Source of the DNA: Ferrovibrio sp041906005
GTDB taxonomy: Bacteria > Pseudomonadota > Alphaproteobacteria > Ferrovibrionales > Ferrovibrionaceae
DNA length: 64,000 nt
NCBI RefSeq assembly: GCF_041906005.1
Contig: NZ_JAYRJY010000001.1
Coordinates: 992,001-1,056,000 of the forward strand
Direction of reading: 5' to 3'
Part shown: piece after piece, positions 8,631 through 17,461 of the stretch
Numbering within the stretch: the first letter of the stretch is position 1
Layout of the letters: each line of letters begins with the position of its first letter
Notes under the pieces: model-generated
What the model was told of the DNA's origin: nothing
Seen by the model: only the letters and a program-made list of their open reading frames with translations
Database searches by the model: none
Program-made: the position numbers and the translations under genes

Positions 8631-9026
8631 TTAGTTGCCGAACACCAAACCGCCCAGCAGTCGTGCCGGCAGCAGGGTAAACAGGCCCGGCAGCACGAGG
8701 CCGGTGAAATACAGCATCATCATGGCGCGGCGATGCGTCTGCACACGGCCATGCCGGATCGCGTAGACAGCCGCCGGCACCGCCACCAGCACCAGAAGCG
8801 AAAGGGCATGGATCGGGCTGAACTTGCCGGCATTCAGCCCGGTGATCCAGAAAGAGCTGACTGCGGCCGTCAGCATCAGCAGAACCCACAGCCACCCCAG
8901 ACGTTTATGCCAGTCCGTGCCTTTGCGACGGATCAGCATGGCCATGCCGAGAACCAGCGCCGCAAGGGTGGCGGCGAGATGGATATGGACAGCCGGGCCT
9001 GCGGCCAGAAGCGGGGCGAGATTCAT
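8631..9026 (-). CDS. DUF2306-type four-helix membrane protein
   Basis: 131 residues, almost entirely four membrane helices: VHIHLAATLAALVLGMAML, LGWLWVLLMLTAAVSSFWITG, ALSLLVLVAVPAAVYAI and AMMMLYFTGLVLPGLFTLLPA. The pattern (HIHLA, GTDWHKRLGW, HRRAMMMLYFTGL) fits the uncharacterised DUF2306 family. The histidines in helix 1 and before helix 2 are reminiscent of haem or metal ligands in small membrane proteins, but no function is established. It is convergent with the motB-like gene (9 bp between stops). Confidence 0.75.
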   Translation of the reverse strand: MNLAPLLAAGPAVHIHLAATLAALVLGMAMLIRRKGTDWHKRLGWLWVLLMLTAAVSSFWITGLNAGKFSPIHALSLLVLVAVPAAVYAIRHGRVQTHRRAMMMLYFTGLVLPGLFTLLPARLLGGLVFGN

Positions 9027-9143
9027 GGCCCTGACCCTGGCCTACCCCCTGCAAATCGGCTAGCGGCTTGCTATATAGATGTGACCCCAATCACCGGATT
9101 TCCGGGATTTCTCATTCATGTCTCAGGGATTTAGGAATTTGCC

Positions 9144-9851
9144 GTGAGCGCCACGATCGCCCTGGTCGACGACGACCGCAACATCCTCACCTCGGTATCC
9201 ATCGCCCTGGAAGCCGAAGGCTATAAGGTCCGCACCTACAATGATGGTGCCGAAGCCCTGCGCCATCTGACCCAGCAAATGCCCGATCTGGTGATCCTGG
9301 ACATCAAGATGCCGAGGCTGGACGGCATGGAAACGCTCAGCCGTCTGCGTCGCGTCAGCCAGGTGCCGGTGATCTTCCTCACCTCGAAAGACGAGGAGAT
9401 CGACGAGGTGCTCGGCCTCAAGATGGGGGCCGACGACTACATCACCAAGCCGTTCAGCCAGCGCCTGCTGATCGAGCGCATCAAGGCCGTGCTGCGTCGC
9501 GCCGAAGCCAGCAAACCCGGCGCCGAGCAGACGTCGGCCGACAAGATGATCGTGCGCGGCCCGCTGTCGCTCGATCCGGCCCGGCATCGCTGCACGTGGA
9601 ACGGCGAGGATGTCACGCTGACCGTGACCGAGTTCCTGCTGCTGGAAGCCCTGGCGCAACGGCCCGGCCATGTGAAGAACCGCGACCAGCTTATGGATGC
9701 GGCCTATGACGACAACGTGTATGTCGATGACCGCACGATCGACAGCCACATCAAGCGACTGCGCAAGAAGTTCAAGGCCGTCGACGACAACTTCGATGCG
9801 ATCGAGACTCTCTATGGCGTGGGTTATCGCTTCAAGGAGCAGGCGGCCTGA
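9144..9851 (+). CDS. chvI: Response regulator ChvI
   Basis: 235-residue OmpR/PhoB-family regulator. The receiver has the acidic pocket DDD at 9-11, the phospho-acceptor Asp53 in LVILDIKMP, and Thr/Lys in FLTSK. The C-terminal winged helix carries LTVTEFLLLEALAQRPGHVKNRDQLMDA and DDRTIDSHIKRLRKKF. It starts at GTG preceded by AGGAATTTGCC. The following histidine kinase, hprK, rapZ, EIIA and HPr give the classic alphaproteobacterial ChvG-ChvI neighbourhood, which controls envelope and acid-stress responses and links to PTS-Ntr. Confidence 0.93.
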   Translation: MSATIALVDDDRNILTSVSIALEAEGYKVRTYNDGAEALRHLTQQMPDLVILDIKMPRLDGMETLSRLRRVSQVPVIFLTSKDEEIDEVLGLKMGADDYITKPFSQRLLIERIKAVLRRAEASKPGAEQTSADKMIVRGPLSLDPARHRCTWNGEDVTLTVTEFLLLEALAQRPGHVKNRDQLMDAAYDDNVYVDDRTIDSHIKRLRKKFKAVDDNFDAIETLYGVGYRFKEQAA

Positions 9852-9881
9852 TGTCTGGCCGTCTGCGGCGGGAGCAGACCG

Positions 9882-11477
9882 GTGAGTGACACCCGCCCGC
9901 GGCGGCGACTGATGTCGCCGCTGACCCGCCGCATCCTGCTGATCAATCTGGCCGCACCGATCTCGCTGGTACTGGCGTTCTTCTATCTGGACCAGTTCCG
10001 CCTCAGCCTGATCGACAGCCGGCTGACCGCCCTGCGCTATGAGGCAAGCCTGATCGCCGGCGCGCTTGGCGAATCTGCCATCAGCCCCTCGGAACTGGCC
10101 CCCGCGCTGGAACCCGAGCTGGCGCGGCAGCTGTTGCGACGCATGTCCGCCCAATCGAGCGCCCGGGCCAGGCTGTTCGACAGCGAGGGCGAGATGATCG
10201 CCGACAGCCGATCGCTGCTGGCCGCCGGCCGCGGCGTGATAACCCGCCAGCTCCCGCCGCCCAATATAGACACCCCGTGGGAAAAGGTGCTGATCGGCAT
10301 CTACGACCGCATCAACGCCCTGTTCATGACAAGGCTTCATCTGCCGAAATATGTCGAATTGCCTTTCACGCATGCCAACGACTATAGCGAGGCACGCAGT
10401 GCATTGGCCGGTGACGCGACCGAACAGCTACGCGATCTGGCCAGCGGGCGCATCATGCTGTCGGTTGCCGTGCCGGTGCAGGGGCTGCGCAAGGTGGTTG
10501 GCGCATTGATGATGAATGTCGACAGTGCCGAAATCGATGCCCGCGTGCGCGAGGAACGGCTGGGCGTGCTGAAAATCTTCGCCGCCGTCCTTGGCTTCAC
10601 CGTGCTGGCTTCCCTCTATCTGGCCGGCGCCATCGTGCGGCCGATCCACCGCCTGGCCGAGGCGGCCGAGCGCATCCGCGCCGCCAAGGGCCGGATTGCC
10701 CATCTCTCGATCCCGGATTTTTCCCGGCGCCAGGACGAGATCGGCGACCTCTCCAGCGTATTGCGCGCCATGACCGCAGCCTTGTCGCAACGCCTGGACG
10801 CCATCGAGCGATTCGCCGCCGATGTGTCGCATGAAATCAAAAATCCGCTCACCTCGCTGCGCAGCGCCATGGAAACCTTTCGCCGCACCGAGAAACCGGA
10901 ATTGCGCGAGCGGCTGCTGCAGGTGATGCAGGACGATGTCCGTCGCATGGATCGATTGATTACCGATATCTCCGGCGCATCGAGACTCGATGCCGAACTG
11001 GCCCGTATCGAGGCTGCGCCCATCGACATCGCCGAAATGTTGCGTTCGGTGGTCAGCACCTATATCGACCGCACCAAGGGCGATATGCCAAAGATCGAGT
11101 TGAAGGTGATCGAGCCCGGTCCTTATATGGCGCCGGGTTTCGAGGGGCGCCTGGGTCAGGTGGCACGCAACCTGATCGACAACGCGATCTCCTTCAGCCC
11201 GCCCGGCGGCGTGATCAGCGTTGCCGTCCGCCGAGATCCCCGCCATGTGGTCTTCAGCGTCACCGACCAGGGGCCGGGGATCCCGGAGGAAAACCGGGAA
11301 TCCATCTTCGAGCGGTTTTACAGCGAGCGGCCATCCTCCGAAGCCTTCGGCCTGCATTCCGGCCTTGGCCTTTCGATCGCCCGCCAGATCGTGCAGTCGC
11401 TGGGCGGCCAGATTTACGCCGACAACCGCGACGATGGCCAGACCGGCGCCCGCTTCACCGTACGCCTGCCCCTGTAA
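9882..11477 (+). CDS. chvG: Sensor histidine kinase ChvG
   Basis: 531 residues from a GTG with GGGAG 8 bp upstream. An N-terminal helix (RILLINLAAPISLVLAFFYL), a periplasmic sensor of about 200 residues and a second helix (FAAVLGFTVLASLYLAGAIV) lead into a HAMP segment (RPIHRLAEAAERIR). The HisKA box has His317 in FAADVSHEIKNPLTS. The ATPase domain is intact: N box NLIDNAISFSPPGG, G1 DQGPGI, G2 GLGLSIAR. It phosphorylates ChvI, whose gene ends 30 bp upstream. In other alphaproteobacteria the periplasmic repressor ExoR holds ChvG off; no exoR is in view. Confidence 0.93.
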   Translation: MSDTRPRRRLMSPLTRRILLINLAAPISLVLAFFYLDQFRLSLIDSRLTALRYEASLIAGALGESAISPSELAPALEPELARQLLRRMSAQSSARARLFDSEGEMIADSRSLLAAGRGVITRQLPPPNIDTPWEKVLIGIYDRINALFMTRLHLPKYVELPFTHANDYSEARSALAGDATEQLRDLASGRIMLSVAVPVQGLRKVVGALMMNVDSAEIDARVREERLGVLKIFAAVLGFTVLASLYLAGAIVRPIHRLAEAAERIRAAKGRIAHLSIPDFSRRQDEIGDLSSVLRAMTAALSQRLDAIERFAADVSHEIKNPLTSLRSAMETFRRTEKPELRERLLQVMQDDVRRMDRLITDISGASRLDAELARIEAAPIDIAEMLRSVVSTYIDRTKGDMPKIELKVIEPGPYMAPGFEGRLGQVARNLIDNAISFSPPGGVISVAVRRDPRHVVFSVTDQGPGIPEENRESIFERFYSERPSSEAFGLHSGLGLSIARQIVQSLGGQIYADNRDDGQTGARFTVRLPL

Positions 11478-11554
11478 CAAACCGCTAGCCGCCTCCCCGA
11501 AGGCCGCGATCGCGTATTGACTCTGCCGGGCCACGAACGGCAGTCTGCGCGGCA

Positions 11555-12034
11555 ATGATCAGACTGCATGCAAGCTGCGTGGCAATAGCGGGCGAGGCGG
11601 TATTGCTGCGCGGACCGTCCGGCGCGGGCAAATCCGATCTGGCGCTGCGCCTGATCGATGCCGGCGCGCGCCTGGTGGCCGATGACCAGACGCTGCTGCA
11701 GCGACAGGGCAATCGCCTGATCGCCTCGGCGCCGCCGGCCATTCACGGGCAGATCGAAATTCGCGGTCTGGGGCCTGTTGCCATGATCCCGGCACCGCCC
11801 ACGCCAGTCGCGCTGGCCATCGACCTGGTTGAACCGGCTTTGATGCCGCGCCTGCCCGAACCGCGGTTTGAGTCGCTGCTCGATATTACCGTGCCCGTGC
11901 TGGCGCTAGACCCCTTCACGGCCAGTGCCGCCATCAAGGTAAAGCTGGCCTTGGCGCGCGCTGCCGCCGGGCTGCTGTTCGAACCGGCGGAAGCGCGGAT
12001 GACCGGCACGGCAGGCTCACGGCAAAACGGATGA
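11555..12034 (+). CDS. hprK: HPr kinase/phosphorylase, short alphaproteobacterial form
   Basis: 159 residues, only the C-terminal catalytic half of the ~310-residue Firmicutes enzyme, as is normal in Alphaproteobacteria. P-loop GPSGAGKSDLALRLID is near residue 20, followed by LVADDQ with the conserved Asp pair and an IEIRGLG strand. It would phosphorylate and dephosphorylate the serine of HPr (Ser56 in the HPr encoded 1.4 kb downstream). It overlaps rapZ by 4 bp (ATGA). Confidence 0.92.
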   Translation: MIRLHASCVAIAGEAVLLRGPSGAGKSDLALRLIDAGARLVADDQTLLQRQGNRLIASAPPAIHGQIEIRGLGPVAMIPAPPTPVALAIDLVEPALMPRLPEPRFESLLDITVPVLALDPFTASAAIKVKLALARAAAGLLFEPAEARMTGTAGSRQNG

Positions 12035-12936
12035 CTGACGCGATTGTCGAGCCTGTTCGCGTTGTCGTCGTCAGCGGATTGTCTGGCGCGGGCAAAACCA
12101 CCGCGCTCAAGCTGCTGGAGGATTTCGGTTACGAGGCGGTCGACAACCTGCCGATCCTTCTGCTGCGGCGTTTGACGCTGGTGGAGGCGGAAGACAGCGC
12201 TACGACGGCCAATCCCACACGACGCGCCATTGCCATCGGAGTCGACAGCCGCACGCGCGATTTCCAGCCCGACCGCGTGATCGCCCTGATCGGCGAACTC
12301 AAACAGCGGCCCGACCTGAGCGTTCAGCTGCTGTATTTTGACTGCGAAGACGAAGTCCTGCTCAAGCGCTTCACCGCCACGCGGCGGCGCCATCCCCTGG
12401 CGGCCGATCGGCCGGTGGCCGACGGCATCGCCGCCGAGCGGCATCTGATGAAGCCCCTGCTGCTCGAAGCTGACCAGATTTTTGATACCTCCACCGTCAC
12501 ATTGCCCGAATTGCGGCAGCTATTGGCGGCGCAATTCGCGCTGGACGCCCTGCCCGGCCTCAGTATCATGGTGCTCTCGTTCTCCTACAAACTGGGCCTG
12601 CCGCGCGAGGCGGATTTGGTGTTCGATGTGCGCTTCCTGCGCAACCCCCATTATGACGACCGCCTTCGCCCGCAAACCGGCACCGATCCGGCTGTGGCGG
12701 CCTATGTCGCGGCCGATCCCGGCTATACCGACTTTTTCGCGAAGCTGAACGACATGGTTTCCACCCTGCTGCCGCGCTACGCTGCCGAGGGCAAGCGCTA
12801 CCTGACCATTGCCATTGGTTGTACCGGCGGGCGGCATCGCTCGGTTGTGGTTGCGGAGGCCCTTGGCCGGCACTTGCGCGAGGCCGGACAACGTGTCGAT
12901 ATCCGGCACCGTGACCGCGACTTGGCGAATGCCTGA
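12031..12936 (+). CDS. rapZ: RapZ/YvcJ family nucleotide-binding protein
   Basis: 301 residues. Walker A SGLSGAGKTTALKLLED near residue 18 is followed by YEAVDNLPI. The C-terminal domain has the family hallmarks FSYKLGLPREADLVFDVRFLRNP and IGCTGGRHRSVVVAEAL. In E. coli the protein is an RNase E adaptor for the GlmZ small RNA; in alphaproteobacteria its partners are less clear. It sits between hprK and the EIIA gene, matching the link between rapZ and nitrogen PTS genes in many bacteria. Confidence 0.93.
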   Translation: MTDAIVEPVRVVVVSGLSGAGKTTALKLLEDFGYEAVDNLPILLLRRLTLVEAEDSATTANPTRRAIAIGVDSRTRDFQPDRVIALIGELKQRPDLSVQLLYFDCEDEVLLKRFTATRRRHPLAADRPVADGIAAERHLMKPLLLEADQIFDTSTVTLPELRQLLAAQFALDALPGLSIMVLSFSYKLGLPREADLVFDVRFLRNPHYDDRLRPQTGTDPAVAAYVAADPGYTDFFAKLNDMVSTLLPRYAAEGKRYLTIAIGCTGGRHRSVVVAEALGRHLREAGQRVDIRHRDRDLANA

Positions 12937-12987
12937 GCGGCAATCTCGAGGATCCCCAATGACCGGTATCGCCCCAGGATCGGCTGC

Positions 12988-13395
12988 ATGATCGGCATCG
13001 TCGTTGTTACCCATGGCCGCCTGGCCGAGGAATTCATCCATGCCACCGAGCATGTGGTCGGCCCGCAGAAGAACATGCGCGCCGTCTGCATCGGGCCGGA
13101 TGACGATATGGAGCAGCGCCGCAAGGACATCCTTGCCGCCGTGGCGGCGGTGGAAACCGGCCGCGGCGTGATCGTGCTGACCGACATGTTCGGCGGCACG
13201 CCGTCGAACCTCGCCATATCGATCATGGACCAGGCCAAGGTGGAGGTGATCGCCGGCGTCAACCTGCCGATGCTGATCAAACTGGCCAGCGTACGCGCCA
13301 AGTCGGATATGGCGACCGCGGTGAATGCCGGCCAGGAAGCCGGCCGCAAGTACATCAACGTCGCCTCCAAGCTGCTGGCAGGGGAATCCGCCTGA
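12988..13395 (+). CDS. PTS EIIA-Man family protein
   Basis: 135 residues of the mannose-type EIIA fold: MIGIVVVTHG with the phospho-accepting His9, VLTDMFGGTPSNLA, then VIAGVNLPMLIKLA. No EIIB, IIC or IID genes are nearby, so this is a regulatory EIIA of the alphaproteobacterial PTS-Ntr rather than part of a sugar transporter. The stop and the HPr start overlap (TGATG at 13393-13397). Confidence 0.92.
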   Translation: MIGIVVVTHGRLAEEFIHATEHVVGPQKNMRAVCIGPDDDMEQRRKDILAAVAAVETGRGVIVLTDMFGGTPSNLAISIMDQAKVEVIAGVNLPMLIKLASVRAKSDMATAVNAGQEAGRKYINVASKLLAGESA

Positions 13396-13694
13396 TGGAT
13401 GGAACGACCGCCACCGGCGCACCGCTGCGGCAAAGCGTGGTGATTCCGAACCAGCGGGGCCTTCATGCCCGCGCGGCGGCCAAGTTCGTCCAGGTCGTCG
13501 CCCGCTTCCCCCAGGCCAAGATCCAGGTTTCCAAGGACGGCCAGACCGTTAACGGGGAATCGATCATGGGCCTGATGATGCTGGCCGGCACCCAGGGCTC
13601 CAGCATCGAGATCGCCGCCAGCGGACCCGACGCCCCGGCCGCCATGGCTGCCCTGGTCGAGCTGGTGGAGGGCAAGTTCGGGGAGTCGGAATAA
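13395..13694 (+). CDS. Phosphocarrier protein HPr (NPr type)
   Basis: 99 residues. The active-site His24 lies in NQRGLHARAAAKF, and the regulatory serine Ser56 in NGESIMGLMML is the target of HPrK. Start and stop are tight within the operon: the ATG shares its A with the EIIA stop. It would carry phosphate from EI-Ntr (not in this window) to EIIA proteins. With ChvG/ChvI, HprK and RapZ it links carbon/nitrogen status to envelope signalling. Confidence 0.94.
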   Translation: MDGTTATGAPLRQSVVIPNQRGLHARAAAKFVQVVARFPQAKIQVSKDGQTVNGESIMGLMMLAGTQGSSIEIAASGPDAPAAMAALVELVEGKFGESE

Positions 13695-13716
13695 CAGCCC
13701 CGTAATCCTATATTCC

Positions 13717-13738
13717 TATATAAAGATTTCTTTATATA
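13717..13738. promoter_or_regulatory. Perfect inverted repeat upstream of ahcY, candidate SAM-cycle operator
   Basis: TATATAAAGA (13717-13726), two bases, then TCTTTATATA (13729-13738): a perfect 10-bp dyad in a locally AT-rich stretch 75 bp before the ahcY start. ArsR-family SahR-type regulators are known to control ahcY and other SAM-cycle genes in Proteobacteria through such inverted repeats. That this is such a site is inference. The position is right for a promoter-overlapping operator. Confidence 0.5.
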
Positions 13739-13812
13739 AAGCTGGACAGACCCTTTCCGGCCCTGCTATACCGCCGCGCAGTTGTGAAACTGACGAACGC
13801 TGGAGCTGCGGA

Positions 13813-15207
13813 ATGAGCGCGGATTACAAGATCAAGGATATCGGTCTCGCCGATTGGGGCCGCAAGGAACTGGACATGGCCGAGACCGAAATGCCCGGTC
13901 TGATGGCCATTCGCGAGGAATTCGGCAAGAAGCAGCCCCTGAAGGGCGCGCGCATCGCCGGCTCGCTGCACATGACGATCCAGACCGCGGTGCTGATCGA
14001 GACCCTGAAGGCGCTGGGCGCCGATATCCGCTGGGCCTCGTGCAACATCTATTCGACCCAGGATCATGCCGCCGCCGCCATTGCCAAGGCCGGCATCCCG
14101 GTCTTTGCCGTGAAGGGCGAGACCCTGGAGGAATACTGGGACTATACCCACAAGATCTTCGAATGGGCCGATGGCGGCACGCCGAACATGATCCTGGACG
14201 ATGGCGGCGACGCCACCCTGCTGATCCACCTGGGCATGCAGGCCGAGAAGGATCCCTCGGTGATCACCAAGCCGACCAATGAGGAAGAAACCGTCCTCTA
14301 TGCCGCGATCGCCAAGAAGCTGAAGGAAGCGCCGGGCTGGTATTCCAAGATGGGCACCGCCATCAAGGGCGTGACCGAGGAAACCACCACCGGCGTGCAC
14401 CGTCTGTATGTGATGGCCAAGGAAGGCCGCCTGCTGTTCCCGGCGATCAACGTGAACGACAGCGTCACCAAGTCGAAGTTCGACAACCTGTATGGCTGCC
14501 GCGAAAGCCTGGTCGACGGCATCCGCCGCGGCACCGACGTCATGATGGCCGGCAAGGTCGCCGTGGTTGCCGGTTTCGGCGATGTCGGCAAGGGCTCGGC
14601 CGCCAGCCTGCGCAACGCCGGCTGCCGCGTGATGGTCACCGAGATCGATCCGATCTGCGCCCTGCAGGCGGCGATGGAAGGCTATGAAGTCGTCACCATG
14701 GAAGAAGCCGCCCCGAAGGGCGACATCTTCGTGACCGCCACCGGCAACGTCGATGTCATCACGCTGGACCACATGCGCCAGATGAAGCACCGCGCCATCG
14801 TCTGCAACATCGGCCATTTCGACAGCGAGATCCAGATCGGCGCGCTGAAGAACTACAAGTGGGACAACGTCAAGCCGCAGGTGGACGAAGTTGAATTCCC
14901 CGATGGCAAGCGCCTGATCGTGCTGTCGGAAGGCCGCCTGGTCAACCTGGGCAACGCCACCGGCCATCCCAGCTTCGTGATGAGCGCCTCCTTCTCCAAC
15001 CAGGTTCTGGCGCAGATCGAGTTGTGGACCAATCCGGGCAAATACCAGAAGCAGGTCTACACCCTGCCCAAACATCTGGATGAGAAAGTTGCCAGCCTCC
15101 ACCTGGCCAAGGTGGGCGCCAAGCTGACCAAGCTGACCAACCAGCAGGCCAAGTATCTCGGCATCGCCGAGACCGGTCCGTTCAAGCCGGATCATTATCG
15201 CTACTGA
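13813..15207 (+). CDS. ahcY: Adenosylhomocysteinase
   Basis: 464 residues, the long form with the ~40-residue insertion common in bacteria. It hydrolyses S-adenosylhomocysteine to adenosine and homocysteine, restoring methylation capacity. Motifs: LHMTIQTAVLIETL, SCNIYSTQDHAAAAI, the NAD-binding GFGDVGKGSAASL, GHFDSEIQ and the near-universal C-terminus KPDHYRY. GGAG is placed 8 bp before the ATG. A strong terminator follows, so the transcript probably ends before the DivL-like gene. Confidence 0.97.
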   Translation: MSADYKIKDIGLADWGRKELDMAETEMPGLMAIREEFGKKQPLKGARIAGSLHMTIQTAVLIETLKALGADIRWASCNIYSTQDHAAAAIAKAGIPVFAVKGETLEEYWDYTHKIFEWADGGTPNMILDDGGDATLLIHLGMQAEKDPSVITKPTNEEETVLYAAIAKKLKEAPGWYSKMGTAIKGVTEETTTGVHRLYVMAKEGRLLFPAINVNDSVTKSKFDNLYGCRESLVDGIRRGTDVMMAGKVAVVAGFGDVGKGSAASLRNAGCRVMVTEIDPICALQAAMEGYEVVTMEEAAPKGDIFVTATGNVDVITLDHMRQMKHRAIVCNIGHFDSEIQIGALKNYKWDNVKPQVDEVEFPDGKRLIVLSEGRLVNLGNATGHPSFVMSASFSNQVLAQIELWTNPGKYQKQVYTLPKHLDEKVASLHLAKVGAKLTKLTNQQAKYLGIAETGPFKPDHYRY

Positions 15208-15233
15208 TCGGGTTCAGTCCCTTCTGTTCAGCA

Positions 15234-15278
15234 AAGGCCAGGCCAGGAAATATTCCTGGCCTGGCCTTCATTGTTTTT
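15234..15278 (+). terminator. Rho-independent terminator of ahcY
   Basis: A 16-bp perfect stem, AAGGCCAGGCCAGGAA with its complement across a three-base ATA loop (15234-15268), followed by CATTGTTTTT. It lies 27 bp past the ahcY stop. Confidence 0.9.
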
Positions 15279-15340
15279 AACGCCTTGTCTTGGGCCGCCG
15301 GGCTGGCCGATAGTGGCGGGATGCAGAGGAATGCGGACCG

Positions 15341-17452
15341 ATGCCGCTGAACGAGACGATCTGGCTTGGCGTTGTCGCCGGGGCCGCCATCGGCCTTGCC
15401 GGCTGGCAGGTCCTGCGCAGCCGCCGCCTGTCTGATCAGCTACAGGCCGCACTGGCCGCCTTCGACATGCGCACCGTCGAACGTGACGGCGAACGCAAGG
15501 CCAAGGCCGCTCTGCAGGAACAGCTTGCGGCGTTGCAGGCCGAGCACGAACGCCAGAATATCGAGATATCGACCCTGCGCCGCACCGAGGCCGAGGCCAA
15601 GGCCCTGCTGGATGCCGCGCCCTTCCCGATCTGGCGCCGCGATAGCAATGGCCGTCTGGTCTGGGTGAATGCCCGTTATGCCCAACTGGCCGAGACCGAT
15701 GCCGAGGATACCGTAAAGCGCGGCCTTGAACTGGCCTCCGCGCATGACCTCGACCAGCCGCGCGAGCTGGCCAGGGCCGCGCTGACCGCCAATGCCCTGC
15801 AAATGCAGGAGCGGCGCTTCGTCGCCGAAGGCGACCGCCGCAATTATCGCATTTTCGAACTGCCGGCCGGTGGCGGCACGCTTGGCTTCGGCCAGGACAT
15901 CACGCCGGAGGCCGATGCACGCGGCCAGCTGCGCCGCCATATGGAAGCCCATATGGAGGTGCTGCGCACCATCTCCACCGCCACAGCGATATATGGCCCT
16001 GACAAGAAACTGCTGATCTGGAACCGGGCCTATGCGCGGCTATGGCAACTGGACGAAGCCTGGCTCGAAACCCGACCGACCTTTGGCGAGGTGCTGGAAC
16101 AGCTGCGCGCCGAACGCCGCCTGCCCGAGCAGATCGACTGGCAGGCGTACAAGCGCGCTCAGTTGTCGCTGTTCACGACCGTCATCGAGCGGCAGGAGGA
16201 GCTGATCCACCTGCCCGACGGTTCGACCCTGCGGCTGGTGATCAGCGCCTATCCCTCCGGCGGCCTGCTGTTCGCCTATGACGACGTGACCCGGCAACTG
16301 ACGCTGGAACGCGCCACCAACACCATGATCGCCGTCCAGCGCGCCACCCTGGACAACCTCTACGAGGCAGTCGTTGTCTATGGTTCGGATGGCCGCCTGT
16401 CGCTGTATAACCGTGCCTTCGCCCAGCTCTGGCAGATCGACCCCGATCTGCTGAACCGCCACCCTCACATCACCGAGGTGCTGGAGGCGGCCCGACCGCT
16501 GATGCAGCGCGGGCCCGACTGGAGCCAGATGCGCGAACGGCTGGTCGACAGTTTCGCCAGCCGCAAGGCCGGCCGCGGCAGGCTGGAACGCGGCGATGGC
16601 GCAGTGATCGATTACGCGTCGGTGCCGCTGCCCGACGGCGCGGTTCTGTATACCTATCTCGATGTCAGCGCCAGCATCCGCATCGAGCGCGCCCTGCGCG
16701 AACGCAACGAAGCGCTGGAACGCACAGACCGCATGAACGCGGCCTTCATCAGCAACATCACGCATGACCTGCGTTCGCCGCTGGGCACGCTGATCAGCAT
16801 GACGGAAGTTCTGGCCCAGGGCATCCTCGGCCCGATGAATGCGCGGCAGGAAGAATATTGCAGCGACATCATGAAAACCTCGCGCGACCTGCTGCGCCTG
16901 CTGGATGACATCATCGCCATCGCCACCATCGAGGTCGGCCAGATGGCGCTGGAACCCACCGCGATCAGGCTCGATGCCCTGTGGCGCGAGGATGCCGCCC
17001 AATGGCAGGAGCTGGCCGAACGGCGCGCCATTATGCTCGACCTGCCCGACCTGGTACCCGACACCGTCATCACCGGCGACAGCCAGCGCCTGCGCCAGGC
17101 GCTGGACAGCGTCATGGCCGCCGCCCTGGATGGCACGCCGCAAGGCGGCCGCGTCGTGATCCAGGTGGCCCGCGATGGCGATGCCCGCCTGGGTCTGCGC
17201 ATCGAATGCCACAGCGGGGGCCTGAGTCCCGTGCAGCCGCGTCAGGTCTTTGCCGATCTGGTCGACATTGCCGACCGGCGGCGCGCCAAGACCAATCTTT
17301 CGCTGATCGTGGCCCGCGGCCTGTTCGACCTGCACGGTGCCAGCCTGCGGCAGGATGCGACCGCGGACGGCGCGCAGGCGGTGGAAATCCTGCTGCCCTG
17401 CCGCACGCCCGAGGCCGAGCGCCAGATTGCGGCGCTTTCCGCCCGTCAGTAG
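15341..17452 (+). CDS. DivL-like PAS sensor protein with degenerate ATPase domain
   Basis: 703 residues: an N-terminal membrane helix (ETIWLGVVAGAAIGLAGWQVL), a coiled coil (residues 35-85), at least two PAS-like regions with FDLW-type segments (LLIWNRAYARLW, LSLYNRAFAQLW), then a HisKA helix with His475 in FISNITHDLRSPL. The following ATPase-like domain lacks its key motifs: LRQALDSVMAAALDG replaces the N box, ECHSGG replaces DxGxG, and KTNLSLIVARG replaces GxGLGL. It therefore probably does not bind ATP. The place next to ahcY, tsaE and the chvI-HPr cluster matches that of divL in other alphaproteobacteria, where DivL steers CckA signalling. DivL of Caulobacter has Tyr in place of the His. 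Confidence 0.72.
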   Translation: MPLNETIWLGVVAGAAIGLAGWQVLRSRRLSDQLQAALAAFDMRTVERDGERKAKAALQEQLAALQAEHERQNIEISTLRRTEAEAKALLDAAPFPIWRRDSNGRLVWVNARYAQLAETDAEDTVKRGLELASAHDLDQPRELARAALTANALQMQERRFVAEGDRRNYRIFELPAGGGTLGFGQDITPEADARGQLRRHMEAHMEVLRTISTATAIYGPDKKLLIWNRAYARLWQLDEAWLETRPTFGEVLEQLRAERRLPEQIDWQAYKRAQLSLFTTVIERQEELIHLPDGSTLRLVISAYPSGGLLFAYDDVTRQLTLERATNTMIAVQRATLDNLYEAVVVYGSDGRLSLYNRAFAQLWQIDPDLLNRHPHITEVLEAARPLMQRGPDWSQMRERLVDSFASRKAGRGRLERGDGAVIDYASVPLPDGAVLYTYLDVSASIRIERALRERNEALERTDRMNAAFISNITHDLRSPLGTLISMTEVLAQGILGPMNARQEEYCSDIMKTSRDLLRLLDDIIAIATIEVGQMALEPTAIRLDALWREDAAQWQELAERRAIMLDLPDLVPDTVITGDSQRLRQALDSVMAAALDGTPQGGRVVIQVARDGDARLGLRIECHSGGLSPVQPRQVFADLVDIADRRRAKTNLSLIVARGLFDLHGASLRQDATADGAQAVEILLPCRTPEAERQIAALSARQ

Positions 17453-17461
17453 AGTGCCGGC

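Noticed and set aside
9094..9132. CCGGA-TT-TCCGG dyad and repeated GGGATTT before chvI
   Set aside because: Short enough to occur by chance; no basis to link it to ChvI autoregulation.
13732..15195. Long open frame antisense to ahcY
   Set aside because: It mirrors the codon structure of a GC-rich gene, has no family motif and lies wholly inside ahcY.
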